Of a DNA stretch of 58,529 nucleotides, positions 18,114 through 26,506 are shown piece by piece. The stretch's first letter is position 1. The number at the start of each line of letters is the position of its first letter. A program made the position numbers and the translations under genes. The stretch comes from Fimbriiglobus sp. (lineage in GTDB: Bacteria; Planctomycetota; Planctomycetia; Gemmatales; Gemmataceae): NCBI GenBank assembly GCA_025362195.1, contig JANYHV010000185.1, forward strand, positions 1 to 58,529. Reading direction: 5' to 3'. The notes beneath the pieces were generated by a model. The model had not been told where the DNA came from and searched no databases. It saw nothing but the letters and a program-made list of their open reading frames with translations.

Positions 18114-18836
18114 TCAGAACTCGTACTCGAACGCGCGGACGTCGGACTGGTAGACGCGCTCGACGATCGCACGGGTTTTCGGCGTGTAATAGTCCCGGTA
18201 ATTGCACCGGTCTCGGGGCGCGGCGTTCACGCGTTCGAGGGTCGCCCCGAGGCCCAGGCGCGCGGCGACGGTCGCAAAGTCTTCGGCCAGCGTCTCGTAC
18301 CGGCCGAGGAAGTCGAGGGCCGGGCGGGTGTGCCCGGGGAGGCAGACGAAGCGCGTCATCGGGACGAAGTGCCAGACGTCGGAAAAAACGTTGGCCGGAG
18401 TCAACCACGCCGTGACGAACTCGTCGAAGTGGTCGTACCGGGCCAAGTGGCGGTCGGCCCACGCCTTGTCTTTGGAGTGGTTGCCGCCGCGTTTCATGTG
18501 GAAGAAACTCGACACCAGGCGGTCCCACGGATTGCGAACGAAGCCGAACTTAAAGCAGGCTCGAAACCGAGCACGGCCGAGTAAGATTCGATAATCGTTT
18601 GCTGAAATATGCGAGTAAGTAAGAACGCTTGACAGAGTCTTGAGCATTGACGAGCCGGCGCACCGCGGCGTGTGGACGAAGACGGTCCGCGCACCTGCGG
18701 CAATCCGTTGCTCGAAAAGCCCGCGGACGACCTGGAGATTTTTGTAGTGCGCCGGCGAAATGACGCGGTGCGCAATCTTTTCGAGCGGTTCCGGCAAGAG
18801 CCGAACACCCGCTCGAATTAATTGTGTTGTTTGCAT
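18114..18836 (-). CDS. Sulfotransferase family 2-like protein
   Basis: A 240-residue protein with TVFVHTPRCAGSSMLKTL, matching the 5'-phosphosulfate loop of PAPS-dependent sulfotransferases, and FGFVRNPWDRLVSSFFH, matching the 3'-phosphate site of the family. It would move sulfate from PAPS to a sugar hydroxyl, giving a sulfated EPS. It is transcribed with the cluster but is not overlapped with its neighbours: 51 bases separate it from the GT8 gene and 119 from the EEP gene. The DNA encoding the N-terminal half is visibly less GC-rich than the flanking glycosyltransferases, hinting at separate acquisition. Confidence 0.82.
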   Translation of the reverse strand: MQTTQLIRAGVRLLPEPLEKIAHRVISPAHYKNLQVVRGLFEQRIAAGARTVFVHTPRCAGSSMLKTLSSVLTYSHISANDYRILLGRARFRACFKFGFVRNPWDRLVSSFFHMKRGGNHSKDKAWADRHLARYDHFDEFVTAWLTPANVFSDVWHFVPMTRFVCLPGHTRPALDFLGRYETLAEDFATVAARLGLGATLERVNAAPRDRCNYRDYYTPKTRAIVERVYQSDVRAFEYEF

Positions 18837-18888
18837 GTTTTACCATTGTTTTTGGGACACACGTGCTGGCGGGCGGTGAATCCCAATC

Positions 18889-19776
18889 TCACTTCTCCAT
18901 GTCGGCGACTCCGAGGCGGTGCTTCCAGAGACCCAGTACTGTCAACACCTTGCGGGCGAGTTTGTACCCGGTCCTTCGCGGGTAATTCGCATTGTAGTAC
19001 AGCTTGAGCAATTTTGCCCGCAGCGGACCGCACTCTTCGGCGAATTCCGCCCACTCGGCGTAGCCCGGCCAGTGCCGGCGGTACCCCGGCATCCACGGCT
19101 TCGGGCTGTCCGTATAGTGCAGGACGCGGTCGTCGCTCGCCGTCCCGAGTTCGAACAGCGCGTGGGCGTTGAACGCCCTCGGGAGCCAGTTGGCGTGGGG
19201 CAGGAGGAGGCCGTTGATCAGGGCTTGGTCGAACCCGAGCAGGTAGTAGGGGAAGCGTCCCGCGACCACGGCCCGCTCGTACCGGTCGATCAAATCGGGC
19301 CAGTCGGCCCGGCGCAAGGCGAAGACGCCGGCGTTGAAGCCCGGGTCGGTCGGGGCGACGCGGAAGAGTGCCGCGTAGGCCGGCCACACGTCCGGGGCGA
19401 CCATTCGGCCCAGGTTGTACACCGCGTCCCGGACGACGTTGACCCGGCCCGGGGGGACGTCCCAGAGTGCGCCGGCCGGCCCGCGGAACGCGACGTCGCA
19501 ATCGACCCAGGCGACGACCTCTTCCGGGAACGTCGGCAGGAACAGCCGGACGACGTACAACTGCATGAGCATTTCGTCCGGCACGCCCGCGACGAGTCGC
19601 GGGGCGGTCACGACGGTCGCCAGGTCGCCGAGGGCGGCGCGGACGCCGTCCACGTCCGCGGCCGGGGCGATGCAGTACCGGACGACGTCGGGGTGGAACC
19701 GGCGGGCACTGGTCAGCATCCCCCGCGCGCCTTCCGCGAATTTCAAGTTGCAGGCGGTCACCAAGGCACGGGTCAC
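18889..19776 (-). CDS. Glycosyltransferase family 8-like protein (GTG start)
   Basis: A 295-residue GT-A enzyme beginning VTRALVTACNLKFAEGARGM. It has EEVVAWVDCDVAFRGPAGAL, with the DxD metal site in VDCD, and FNAGVFALRRADW, as in LgtC/GT8 enzymes that use UDP-sugars. The GTG at 19776 overlaps the stop of the upstream gene by four bases; no nearby in-frame ATG gives a family-like N-terminus. The C-terminal basic region may touch the membrane. Probable EPS galactosyl/glucosyl-type transferase; donor unproven. Confidence 0.77.
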   Translation of the reverse strand: MTRALVTACNLKFAEGARGMLTSARRFHPDVVRYCIAPAADVDGVRAALGDLATVVTAPRLVAGVPDEMLMQLYVVRLFLPTFPEEVVAWVDCDVAFRGPAGALWDVPPGRVNVVRDAVYNLGRMVAPDVWPAYAALFRVAPTDPGFNAGVFALRRADWPDLIDRYERAVVAGRFPYYLLGFDQALINGLLLPHANWLPRAFNAHALFELGTASDDRVLHYTDSPKPWMPGYRRHWPGYAEWAEFAEECGPLRAKLLKLYYNANYPRRTGYKLARKVLTVLGLWKHRLGVADMEK

Positions 19777-20906
19777 GGACGAATCCCCTGGAAGTAGCGG
19801 AACTGCGCGTCGATCTGGTGGTCGAGGGTGAGGCCGGCGCGGACCAGGGCCGGCCCGGTGAGCGCCATGCCGGCGAGCCGCGTCCGGTCGGCAAGGAGCG
19901 CTGCGACGGCGGCCCGGAACGCGACCGGGTCGCCCGCCGGGACGACCAGGCCGACGGCCGCGGTCACCACGTCCGCGTGCCCGCCGACGGCCGTCACGAC
20001 CACCGGCAGCCCCGCGGCCATCGCTTCGAGAACGGCGAGCGTCAACCCTTCCGCGCGGGACGCGAGGACGAACAGGTCCGAGTCCGCGAGTAGGTCCGGC
20101 ACGTCGTCGCGCAGGCCGAGCAGGTGGATTTGTCCGGCGACGCCCGCCGCCGCGGCCTGCCGCACCACGGCGTCGCGGTCCGGGCCGTCCCCGGCGACGA
20201 CCAGGTGCCAGTCGGGGTGCGCGGCGAGTAAGGGCGCGAGTGCCGCGAGCAACACGTCGTACCCCTTGCGGGGGATCAGCGAACCGACGCACGTCAGGAC
20301 CGTGCCGCCCGCCGGGAGTCCCAATTCTTCCCGGAGCAGGCCGCGGCGGGCGGGCGGGGGCGGGGTGATGCCGTTGGGGATCACCGCGGCCCGCCCGCCC
20401 GGCCAGCCGCGGGCGACGGCCGCGAGTCGGCCCGCCTCCGCGAGCAGCACCATGCGGTCCACGGCCCAGCGTAAGAGCCGCACCCGGGAGAGCCGCCGCG
20501 CGACGCGGCCCGGCATGGCCATTTGCGAGTGCTGCACCCAAACCGTCGCGCGCGGGCCGATCCGCAAGGCCCGGGCCGCCAGGCTCGCGGCCACGACGCT
20601 GACCTCGCGGCAGAACTGGAAGGCGACCACGTCCCAAGGGCCACGCTCGCGGAGGGCGCGGTGGTAGGCCCGGACGAACGCCCAGGGCCGCTCGCGGCCC
20701 GCGGGGTCGCTCCAGGCGGGCGCGGCGAGCCAGGTCGCGCCGGCCGCGCGCAGGGCCGCCGCGACGGGCGGGATCGGTTCCCCGGCCAGGAGCAGCCCGT
20801 ACCGCACCCCGTCCCGGCGGCACCGGTCGGCCATCGCCACCAGGTACGCCTCGAACGCCCCGGCCTTCTTGGGGTCCAGGTCGCACACCATCAGGAGCGA
20901 CCGCAT
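19773..20906 (-). CDS. Glycosyltransferase family 4
   Basis: A 377-residue GT-B enzyme: MRSLLMVCDLDPKKAGAFEA at the start, VWVQHSQMAMPGRVARRL in the acceptor domain, then AAVIPNGITPP, LTCVGSLIPRKGYDVLLAAL and LFVLASRAEGLTLAVLEAMA. The ATG at 20906 shares one base with the stop of the upstream acetyltransferase (TGATG), so the longer track ORF to 21470 is read-through. Expected to act in EPS repeat assembly. Confidence 0.87.
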   Translation of the reverse strand: MRSLLMVCDLDPKKAGAFEAYLVAMADRCRRDGVRYGLLLAGEPIPPVAAALRAAGATWLAAPAWSDPAGRERPWAFVRAYHRALRERGPWDVVAFQFCREVSVVAASLAARALRIGPRATVWVQHSQMAMPGRVARRLSRVRLLRWAVDRMVLLAEAGRLAAVARGWPGGRAAVIPNGITPPPPARRGLLREELGLPAGGTVLTCVGSLIPRKGYDVLLAALAPLLAAHPDWHLVVAGDGPDRDAVVRQAAAAGVAGQIHLLGLRDDVPDLLADSDLFVLASRAEGLTLAVLEAMAAGLPVVVTAVGGHADVVTAAVGLVVPAGDPVAFRAAVAALLADRTRLAGMALTGPALVRAGLTLDHQIDAQFRYFQGIRP

Positions 20907-21628
20907 CAGGTGACCCCGGCGGGCGGACGCCCGAGTTGCCGGACGACCCGCGCGGGGTTCCCGGCCGCGACCGAGTCCGGCGGGACGTTTTTGGTCACGA
21001 CCGACCCGGCCGCGACCACGGACCGCGCCCCGATGGTCACGCCCTTGAGCACCGTCACGCCGAACCCGAGCCAGACGTCGTCCTCGATCACGACCGGGGC
21101 GATGCCCTCGGGCGGCGTGGGCAGGCCGGCCCGCCGGTCGGCGGCGTCGATCGGGTGGCCGTCCTGATCGACGACGGTGCAGCCGGCGGCCAGGTAGCAG
21201 TGGCTGCCGATGCGGACCGACCGGGCCACGTTGAACCCGCACTTGTGGCCGATGAACGTCCGGTCGCCGACGACGAACTCCGGTCGCCCCCCGCCGCGGG
21301 TGTTGAACCCGATGGAAATCTGTCCCGAGATGTGCACGCCCCGCCCGAGCACGATCCGACCCGACCCGCCGAGGTACGGGAGTTCTTCCAGGCGCAGGCC
21401 CGGCCCGACCGACTCGCACTGGCTGCGGAACAGCGGCTCGTTCCAGAAGAACCGCCGCGCCCACACCCACCCCTCGCGGGCGGCGACGTACAGCCGGTAC
21501 AGCAGCCCGAAGACCGGCCGGGTGACGGCGTTGACCGGCAGGTGGGCGGTCGCGACCGCCTTGGCCGCCCGCTTGAGGGTGCCCCAGACCGGCCCCTCGC
21601 CGCGCCGCAGTTTCGCCCCGAAGCTCAT
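20906..21628 (-). CDS. Hexapeptide-repeat O-acetyltransferase (WcaF/maltose-acetyltransferase type)
   Basis: A 240-residue protein with left-handed beta-helix repeats: GRIVLGRGVHISGQISIGFN, PEFVVGDRTFIGHKCGFNVA, PVVIEDDVWLGFGVTVLKGV and TIGARSVVAAGSVVTKNV. The C-terminal AAGNPARVVRQLG is typical of sugar O-acetyltransferases. It would acetylate a sugar of the EPS from acetyl-CoA. An N-terminal helical extension of about 85 residues precedes the helix, longer than in WcaF. Its start overlaps the upstream GT2 gene by four bases. Confidence 0.85.
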   Translation of the reverse strand: MSFGAKLRRGEGPVWGTLKRAAKAVATAHLPVNAVTRPVFGLLYRLYVAAREGWVWARRFFWNEPLFRSQCESVGPGLRLEELPYLGGSGRIVLGRGVHISGQISIGFNTRGGGRPEFVVGDRTFIGHKCGFNVARSVRIGSHCYLAAGCTVVDQDGHPIDAADRRAGLPTPPEGIAPVVIEDDVWLGFGVTVLKGVTIGARSVVAAGSVVTKNVPPDSVAAGNPARVVRQLGRPPAGVT

Positions 21629-22551
21629 CGCCCGGCCCCCCGGCGGGTGAGGGCGTTCGCCGCGCACGCCGCGAGCAGGCGGAGGCGACCGAAGCGGACC
21701 CGGACGTCGGCCGCCGCGTACGGGAGCGGCCACCACGCGAACGACGCGACCGCCCGCCGCAACCCGCCCGCCGGCCGGCCCGCCGCGAAGAAGACGTAGG
21801 CCGACGCGTAACTCGCCAGCCCCAGGGCTTTGCGGCGGAACGCCCACCGGCCGGCCAGCGCGGGCGTGGCGAACGCCTTGTCCAGCACGACCCGCTCGAA
21901 GTGCTCCATCCGCTCCGGGTTCCGCGACATGCTCCCCGGCGTCACGCGGTAGTACGTCAACTCGGCCGCCACGACCGCGACGGGGGACTTCGCGCCGACG
22001 CGGATCCAGAAGTCGCGGTCTTCGACGGACCGCAGCCCCGCGTCGAAGCCCCCGACGGCCGCGGCGCACGCCGCGCGGAACACGGCACTGCTGGGCGAGA
22101 ACGGCGACCGCAGCACCAACTCGTCCAGCGCGACCGGGCGGACCGCGGGGTCGCCTTCGACGGCGGGCCACATGCGCGCCGGGTCGCTGAAGTGGTGCGT
22201 TCCCGCCAGGCCGACGCCGGGGTTGGCGCTCAGGTGTCGCAGTTGCAGTTCGAGCTTGCGCGGGTGGAAGGCGTCGTCCGAGTCGAGCAGCGCGATGAAC
22301 TCCCCGGTCGCCGCGGCGATGCCGGCGTTGCGGGCCGCCGACAGCCCCTGGTTCGCCTGGCGGACGACGCGGATGCGGTCCCCGTACGCGGCCAGCCGCG
22401 CGGGGGTGTCGTCGGTCGAGCCGTCGTCCACGACCACGACTTCGACGGCCGGATAAGTTTGCGCGAGCGCGCTGTCGATGGCCTGGCCCACGTAGGCCCC
22501 GTAGTTGTAAGTGGGGATGACCACGGTCACCAGCGGCAGCGGGTCGCTCAT
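21625..22551 (-). CDS. Glycosyltransferase family 2
   Basis: A 308-residue GT-A enzyme: PLVTVVIPTYNYGAYVGQAI, VVVVDDGSTDDTPARL, GLSAARNAGIAAATGEFIAL and the metal-binding LLDSDDAFHPRKLE, then a conserved SVEDRDFWIR acceptor-site motif. No membrane helices dominate, so this is a non-processive, cytoplasmic enzyme. It overlaps both neighbours by four bases. Donor and acceptor are not readable from sequence. Confidence 0.9.
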   Translation of the reverse strand: MSDPLPLVTVVIPTYNYGAYVGQAIDSALAQTYPAVEVVVVDDGSTDDTPARLAAYGDRIRVVRQANQGLSAARNAGIAAATGEFIALLDSDDAFHPRKLELQLRHLSANPGVGLAGTHHFSDPARMWPAVEGDPAVRPVALDELVLRSPFSPSSAVFRAACAAAVGGFDAGLRSVEDRDFWIRVGAKSPVAVVAAELTYYRVTPGSMSRNPERMEHFERVVLDKAFATPALAGRWAFRRKALGLASYASAYVFFAAGRPAGGLRRAVASFAWWPLPYAAADVRVRFGRLRLLAACAANALTRRGAGR

Positions 22552-23750
22552 CGGTTGCGGCGGCCACTTCGGGTGACGACTTCGGCGTACAGTTCGGCCA
22601 TTCTATTGGCCATCCGTTCGACGGCGAACTCCTTTTCCGCCCGCGCCCGGCCCGCCGCGGCGAGTGTGGCCCGCAGGCCGTCGTCGGTCAGCAATCGGAC
22701 GACGGCGGCGGCCAACGCGCCGGGGTCCTCCGGGGGGACGAGCCAGCCCGACGTGCCGTGTTCGACCACCTCTGGGATGCCCCCGGCCGTCGTGCCGATC
22801 ACCGGCGTGCCCCACCGCATCGCTTCGAGGAAGATCAGCCCGAACGACTCGTACCGCGACGGGGCGACGAACAGGTCGGCCCGCTGCAGCCAGGCGTCCA
22901 CCTCGGGTTGCGGCAGTCGGCCGGCGAGGGTCACGGCGGCGCGGACCTCCGGCGGGAAGTCCTGGGCCAGGTACTCCGCGTGGGTGCGGTTGCCGGGACA
23001 GTGCGGGCGGTCGCCGCCGATGAGGACGAACCGGGCGTCCGGCACCGCCGCCAGCACGCGCGGGACCGCCTGGAGCAGTTCGACTGTCCCCTTGCGGTGT
23101 TCGAGCCGGCCGAGGGAGACGACCGTCGGCGGCCCCGGCACTCGCGGCGGCCGCACCCACCCGGGGGCCATCTCGATGCCGAGCGGGACCAGCCGGACGG
23201 CGTCCTCGGCCAGGCCCGTTTCGGTGCACATCTCCCGGCGGTGTGCGGCCGAGTGCGTGACCACCGCGTCGGCGGCGTGGCCGATGGCGCGCTCCCGCCA
23301 GTTGTTCCAGGCGTGCCACCGGGACGTGGCCGTGTCGTCGATCCGCTGCGACTCGACGGACGACGTGTACAAGCGGACCACCGTCGGCGTGCGGGCCAGC
23401 CGCGCGGACAGCAACCCGTACCCCTCCCAGTTGGGGAATTCGACCACGTCGAGGCGGTGGTCCCGGACGAGCCGCCGCACCGCCCGGCCGACGCGCCAAC
23501 AGGCCCCGGCCCCCGGCACGAGTTTGTCGAGGCCGGGCAGGTGCCGCGTCGAGGTGAAGTGGACGGCGACGGGGCCGTCGGCGGTGTCCGGCCGGTCGCC
23601 GGGGGTGAGGGCGTGGACCTCGTGGCCGAGGGCGGACAGGCCGAGGCCGAGGGTCCGGGTGTACGAGCCGATGCCGCCCTCGCCGGTCAGGCCGGGGTAG
23701 TTCGGGGTGAACAGGCCGATGCGCAGCGGTGGTGAGGGTCGGGGCGTCAT
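22548..23750 (-). CDS. Glycosyltransferase family 4
   Basis: A 400-residue GT-B enzyme: IGLFTPNYPGLTGEGGIGSY, with a Gly-rich acceptor loop, VVEFPNWEGYGLLSARL, VVSLGRLEHRKGTVELLQAV and LFVAPSRYESFGLIFLEAMR. The ATG at 23750 overlaps the upstream methyltransferase by four bases and fixes the start; the 906-residue track ORF is read-through. Probable EPS mannosyl/glucosyl-type transferase of the PimB/WbaZ-like broad group. Confidence 0.89.
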   Translation of the reverse strand: MTPRPSPPLRIGLFTPNYPGLTGEGGIGSYTRTLGLGLSALGHEVHALTPGDRPDTADGPVAVHFTSTRHLPGLDKLVPGAGACWRVGRAVRRLVRDHRLDVVEFPNWEGYGLLSARLARTPTVVRLYTSSVESQRIDDTATSRWHAWNNWRERAIGHAADAVVTHSAAHRREMCTETGLAEDAVRLVPLGIEMAPGWVRPPRVPGPPTVVSLGRLEHRKGTVELLQAVPRVLAAVPDARFVLIGGDRPHCPGNRTHAEYLAQDFPPEVRAAVTLAGRLPQPEVDAWLQRADLFVAPSRYESFGLIFLEAMRWGTPVIGTTAGGIPEVVEHGTSGWLVPPEDPGALAAAVVRLLTDDGLRATLAAAGRARAEKEFAVERMANRMAELYAEVVTRSGRRNR

Positions 23751-24337
23751 TTCTTCCGCGCGACGGTGATCGTGTCGATGGACGGGCCGACCAGATCGGG
23801 GTGCCGTCCGAGCAGCCGCATGATCGCCTGCTTGGCGATGTACCGCGTCGAGCGGCGGACCGGCTCGGAAGATTCGGCGAGCGACTCCAGGGACTCGGAC
23901 ACCGACAGCTCGGCGTCGAGGCCGGCGTGCGCGCACAGCGTCCGCATCCCCTCGGGGTGGATCCGCCAGCAGTCGACGGGGGCCTCGTGGTACTCCCAAC
24001 TGACCGGGTTGACGGTGACGACGAGGCCGCCCGGCTTGCAAACGCGCGCGACCTCTGCCATCCAGTCCCAGACGCGCTTGACGTGTTCGATGACCTGCCC
24101 GGAAAGGACGATGTCGTACGTGCCGTCCGGGATCGGAAAGGAGTAGTCGCCGGTCGCTCGGTAGGTCAGCGTCGGCGACTCGTACACGTCCAGGGTGTGC
24201 CACACGATCGAGGGGTCGTTCACGCACTTGGCGTAGGTCGAGGGGACGCCGTCCGGGCCGATCTCCAGCACCTTCAGGTTCGGCGTGAAGCGGGACTTGG
24301 CGTGCTTCTCGAAGAGCAATCGGCTGTTGGCGTGCAT
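23747..24337 (-). CDS. SAM-dependent methyltransferase (class I)
   Basis: A 196-residue protein with the SAM-binding motif LKVLEIGPDGVPSTYA, post-I acidic loop WHTLDVYES, and YDIVLSGQVIEHVKRVWDWM, the motif-II/III region of the Methyltransf_11 fold. The C-terminal segment carries a predicted substrate lid. Placed between two GT4 genes, it probably methylates a sugar or glycolipid of the EPS. It overlaps the downstream GT4 gene by four bases. Confidence 0.85.
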   Translation of the reverse strand: MHANSRLLFEKHAKSRFTPNLKVLEIGPDGVPSTYAKCVNDPSIVWHTLDVYESPTLTYRATGDYSFPIPDGTYDIVLSGQVIEHVKRVWDWMAEVARVCKPGGLVVTVNPVSWEYHEAPVDCWRIHPEGMRTLCAHAGLDAELSVSESLESLAESSEPVRRSTRYIAKQAIMRLLGRHPDLVGPSIDTITVARKK

Positions 24338-24358
24338 GAGCGGTGTCCTGGGGAGCGG

Positions 24359-25621
24359 TTAGAGGCCGGCGGTGAGTGCGGCGACGGTCCGGGCGATTAA
24401 CGCGGGCTCGTGGAAGTGCGCGACGACGCGGTCCCGGGCGGCCGCTCCGGTCGTGGCCCGGAGTTCCGCCGAGCGCAACAACCCGGCCATGGCGGTCGCC
24501 AGGGCGGGCGGGTTTCGCGGCGGGACGACGGACCCGGTGCGGCCGTCTTCGATCAGTTCGCTCACCCCGCCGACGGCCGTCGCCACGCACGGCAGCCCGA
24601 CCGACATCGCTTCCAACAGGGCGTAGGGCAGGGCCTCGCAGACCGACGGGAGGGCGAACAGGTCGAACGATTGCAGCAGGGGCAGGATGTCCGACCGCTG
24701 GCCGAGGAAGACGACCCGGTCGGCGACCCCGAGGGCGGCGGCGAGGGCTTTCAGCGCGGCGTCGAGTTCGCCCGACCCGACGATCACGGCGACGTGCGGC
24801 GGTAGCCCTGCGGGCAGCAGCGCTACCGCCCGCAGGAGGTACTCTTGGCCCTTGTGTTCGTGTAGTCGGCCGACGGTGCCGAGGAGCAGTCGCCCGTCGT
24901 CCGGCAAGCCGGTCGCGGCCCGCGCCGCCGCATGGCTGAGGGTGCGGACGTAGACATCGCTGTCGATCCCGTTGGGGATGGCGACGAGCCGGGCCGGGCC
25001 GACGTGGGTCCGGCGGAGGCGGTCGCGCCGGGTCGCCTCGCTGGCCGCGATGCCAAGGCTCAGGCACCGGTCCGTCGCCATTTCCGTCAGCCGCCGGCCG
25101 GGGTTGTCGCGGACCTCCGGCGGCAGGTATGTCGAATCGACCTGGAACGTGTACACGACGCGGGGCACCCCGGCGAACCGGGCCGCGAGGACCGCCGGGT
25201 CGGCGTCGGTCTCGTAAGTGTGAACGACATCGAACCCGCGGCCCCGGAAGAGGCGTGCGACGGACCACGCCGACCGGACGAACCCGGCCACGCGCAACGC
25301 CGACCCGGGGACGAGCCGCCGGGGGAATCGCGCCCCCCGGCCGGCGACCGGCGGCGGACTCGCGCCCGGCGGCCCCGCCGCGCCGGCCGCGCCCGCGGGG
25401 ACGCCGGAATACGGGTGGACGGGGACGACTATGACGCCGGGGTGCAGCCGGAACGGCCGGTTCGGGTGGCAGAACAGCGTCACGTCGAAGCGGTCCGGCG
25501 TCAGCCCGTCGAGGACCCCCTGGACGTAGCGGTACAGCCCGCCCAGCCCCGGCGTGAACGGGTCGTACACGGCGACGCGCAGGCGGCGCGCGACTTCCGG
25601 CCGGGCGGGCGGGGGCGTCAT
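24359..25621 (-). CDS. Glycosyltransferase family 4
   Basis: A 420-residue GT-B enzyme: LRVAVYDPFTPGLGGLYRYV, then FDVVHTYETDADPAVLAARF, LVAIPNGIDSDVYVRTL, LGTVGRLHEHKGQEYLLRAV and LFALPSVCEALPYALLEAMS. A Pro/Gly/Ala-rich stretch (residues about 75-105) interrupts the acceptor domain and is unusual. The start at 25621 overlaps the FkbM gene's stop by four bases. Role in EPS assembly is inferred from context. Confidence 0.88.
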   Translation of the reverse strand: MTPPPARPEVARRLRVAVYDPFTPGLGGLYRYVQGVLDGLTPDRFDVTLFCHPNRPFRLHPGVIVVPVHPYSGVPAGAAGAAGPPGASPPPVAGRGARFPRRLVPGSALRVAGFVRSAWSVARLFRGRGFDVVHTYETDADPAVLAARFAGVPRVVYTFQVDSTYLPPEVRDNPGRRLTEMATDRCLSLGIAASEATRRDRLRRTHVGPARLVAIPNGIDSDVYVRTLSHAAARAATGLPDDGRLLLGTVGRLHEHKGQEYLLRAVALLPAGLPPHVAVIVGSGELDAALKALAAALGVADRVVFLGQRSDILPLLQSFDLFALPSVCEALPYALLEAMSVGLPCVATAVGGVSELIEDGRTGSVVPPRNPPALATAMAGLLRSAELRATTGAAARDRVVAHFHEPALIARTVAALTAGL

Positions 25622-26418
25622 CCGACCCCCCGGACCGCGGCGCGGGTCGCCAGGACGGTGTGCGGGAAGGAGTCGTTCACCGCGAAGCCGTGCCGCCCGA
25701 CGACCGCGTCGAACCCGCTCTCCGCCCGGCTCGCCCCGTGGAACTCGATGGCGATGGTCCCGACGCGGTCCAGCCAGGACGTGTCCCCCGTGAATAGCTG
25801 CCGCTCGGCCCCCTCGATATCGACCTTCAAGAGGTCGATGCGCGACAGTCCGTGCCGGTCGCACAAATCGTCTACCGTCACCCCGGGGACCGTGTCCCCG
25901 CCGGCGGCGTCGCCCTCCGAGACGCTGACGCAGTCGTAACGCCGGTCGCCGCCGACTGCGCCGACGTGGAGGGACGCGGACCGGCCCCAGACGGCGGCGC
26001 GGACGGCCCGCCCGCGGTCGCCCGGAACGGCCGCCAAATTTCGCTCCAGGAGCGCGAACGTCTCGGCGTTCGGTTCGACGGCCAGCACCCGGGCCGCCGG
26101 ATACGCGGCGAGGAAGTACCGGCTCGCCAACCCGATGTTCGCCCCCAGATCGACGACCTGCCGGCACTCCTTCACGGTGTCGACCACCGGGCGGTAGACT
26201 TCCGCCTCGACGACCTCCTCGAAGGTCACGATGTCGGACCCCTCCTCGCGGAACCAGAGCGGCCCGCGAATCGGCCGGAGCATGTCGAGCGCGACCAGCC
26301 CCCCCGACCGGGCGTGGCCGGCCCGCGCGCGGATCAGGAAGTCCCGGTAGCGGAGGGCCGAGCGGACCGACATGCGCCCGAACTGCCGTCGCGCAAACTG
26401 CAAGTTCCAGGACGACAT
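25618..26418 (-). CDS. FkbM-family methyltransferase
   Basis: A 266-residue protein. The SAM site is CRQVVDLGANIGLASRYFLA with ARVLAVEPNAETFALLERNL, and the FkbM signature RIDLLKVDIEGAERQLF lies near residue 200. FkbM enzymes O-methylate sugars or small molecules, so this one likely caps or decorates the EPS. It overlaps the downstream GT4 gene by four bases and is 88 bases downstream of the GT2 gene. Confidence 0.9.
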   Translation of the reverse strand: MSSWNLQFARRQFGRMSVRSALRYRDFLIRARAGHARSGGLVALDMLRPIRGPLWFREEGSDIVTFEEVVEAEVYRPVVDTVKECRQVVDLGANIGLASRYFLAAYPAARVLAVEPNAETFALLERNLAAVPGDRGRAVRAAVWGRSASLHVGAVGGDRRYDCVSVSEGDAAGGDTVPGVTVDDLCDRHGLSRIDLLKVDIEGAERQLFTGDTSWLDRVGTIAIEFHGASRAESGFDAVVGRHGFAVNDSFPHTVLATRAAVRGVG

Positions 26419-26506
26419 TCGGGTGACCTCGCGTCGGACAGACGGCTCGGGGCGGGTGACGGGTTCGGGATTCGGACGCCGGCCGGTTCGGCGGCACGCA
26501 CTCGAC

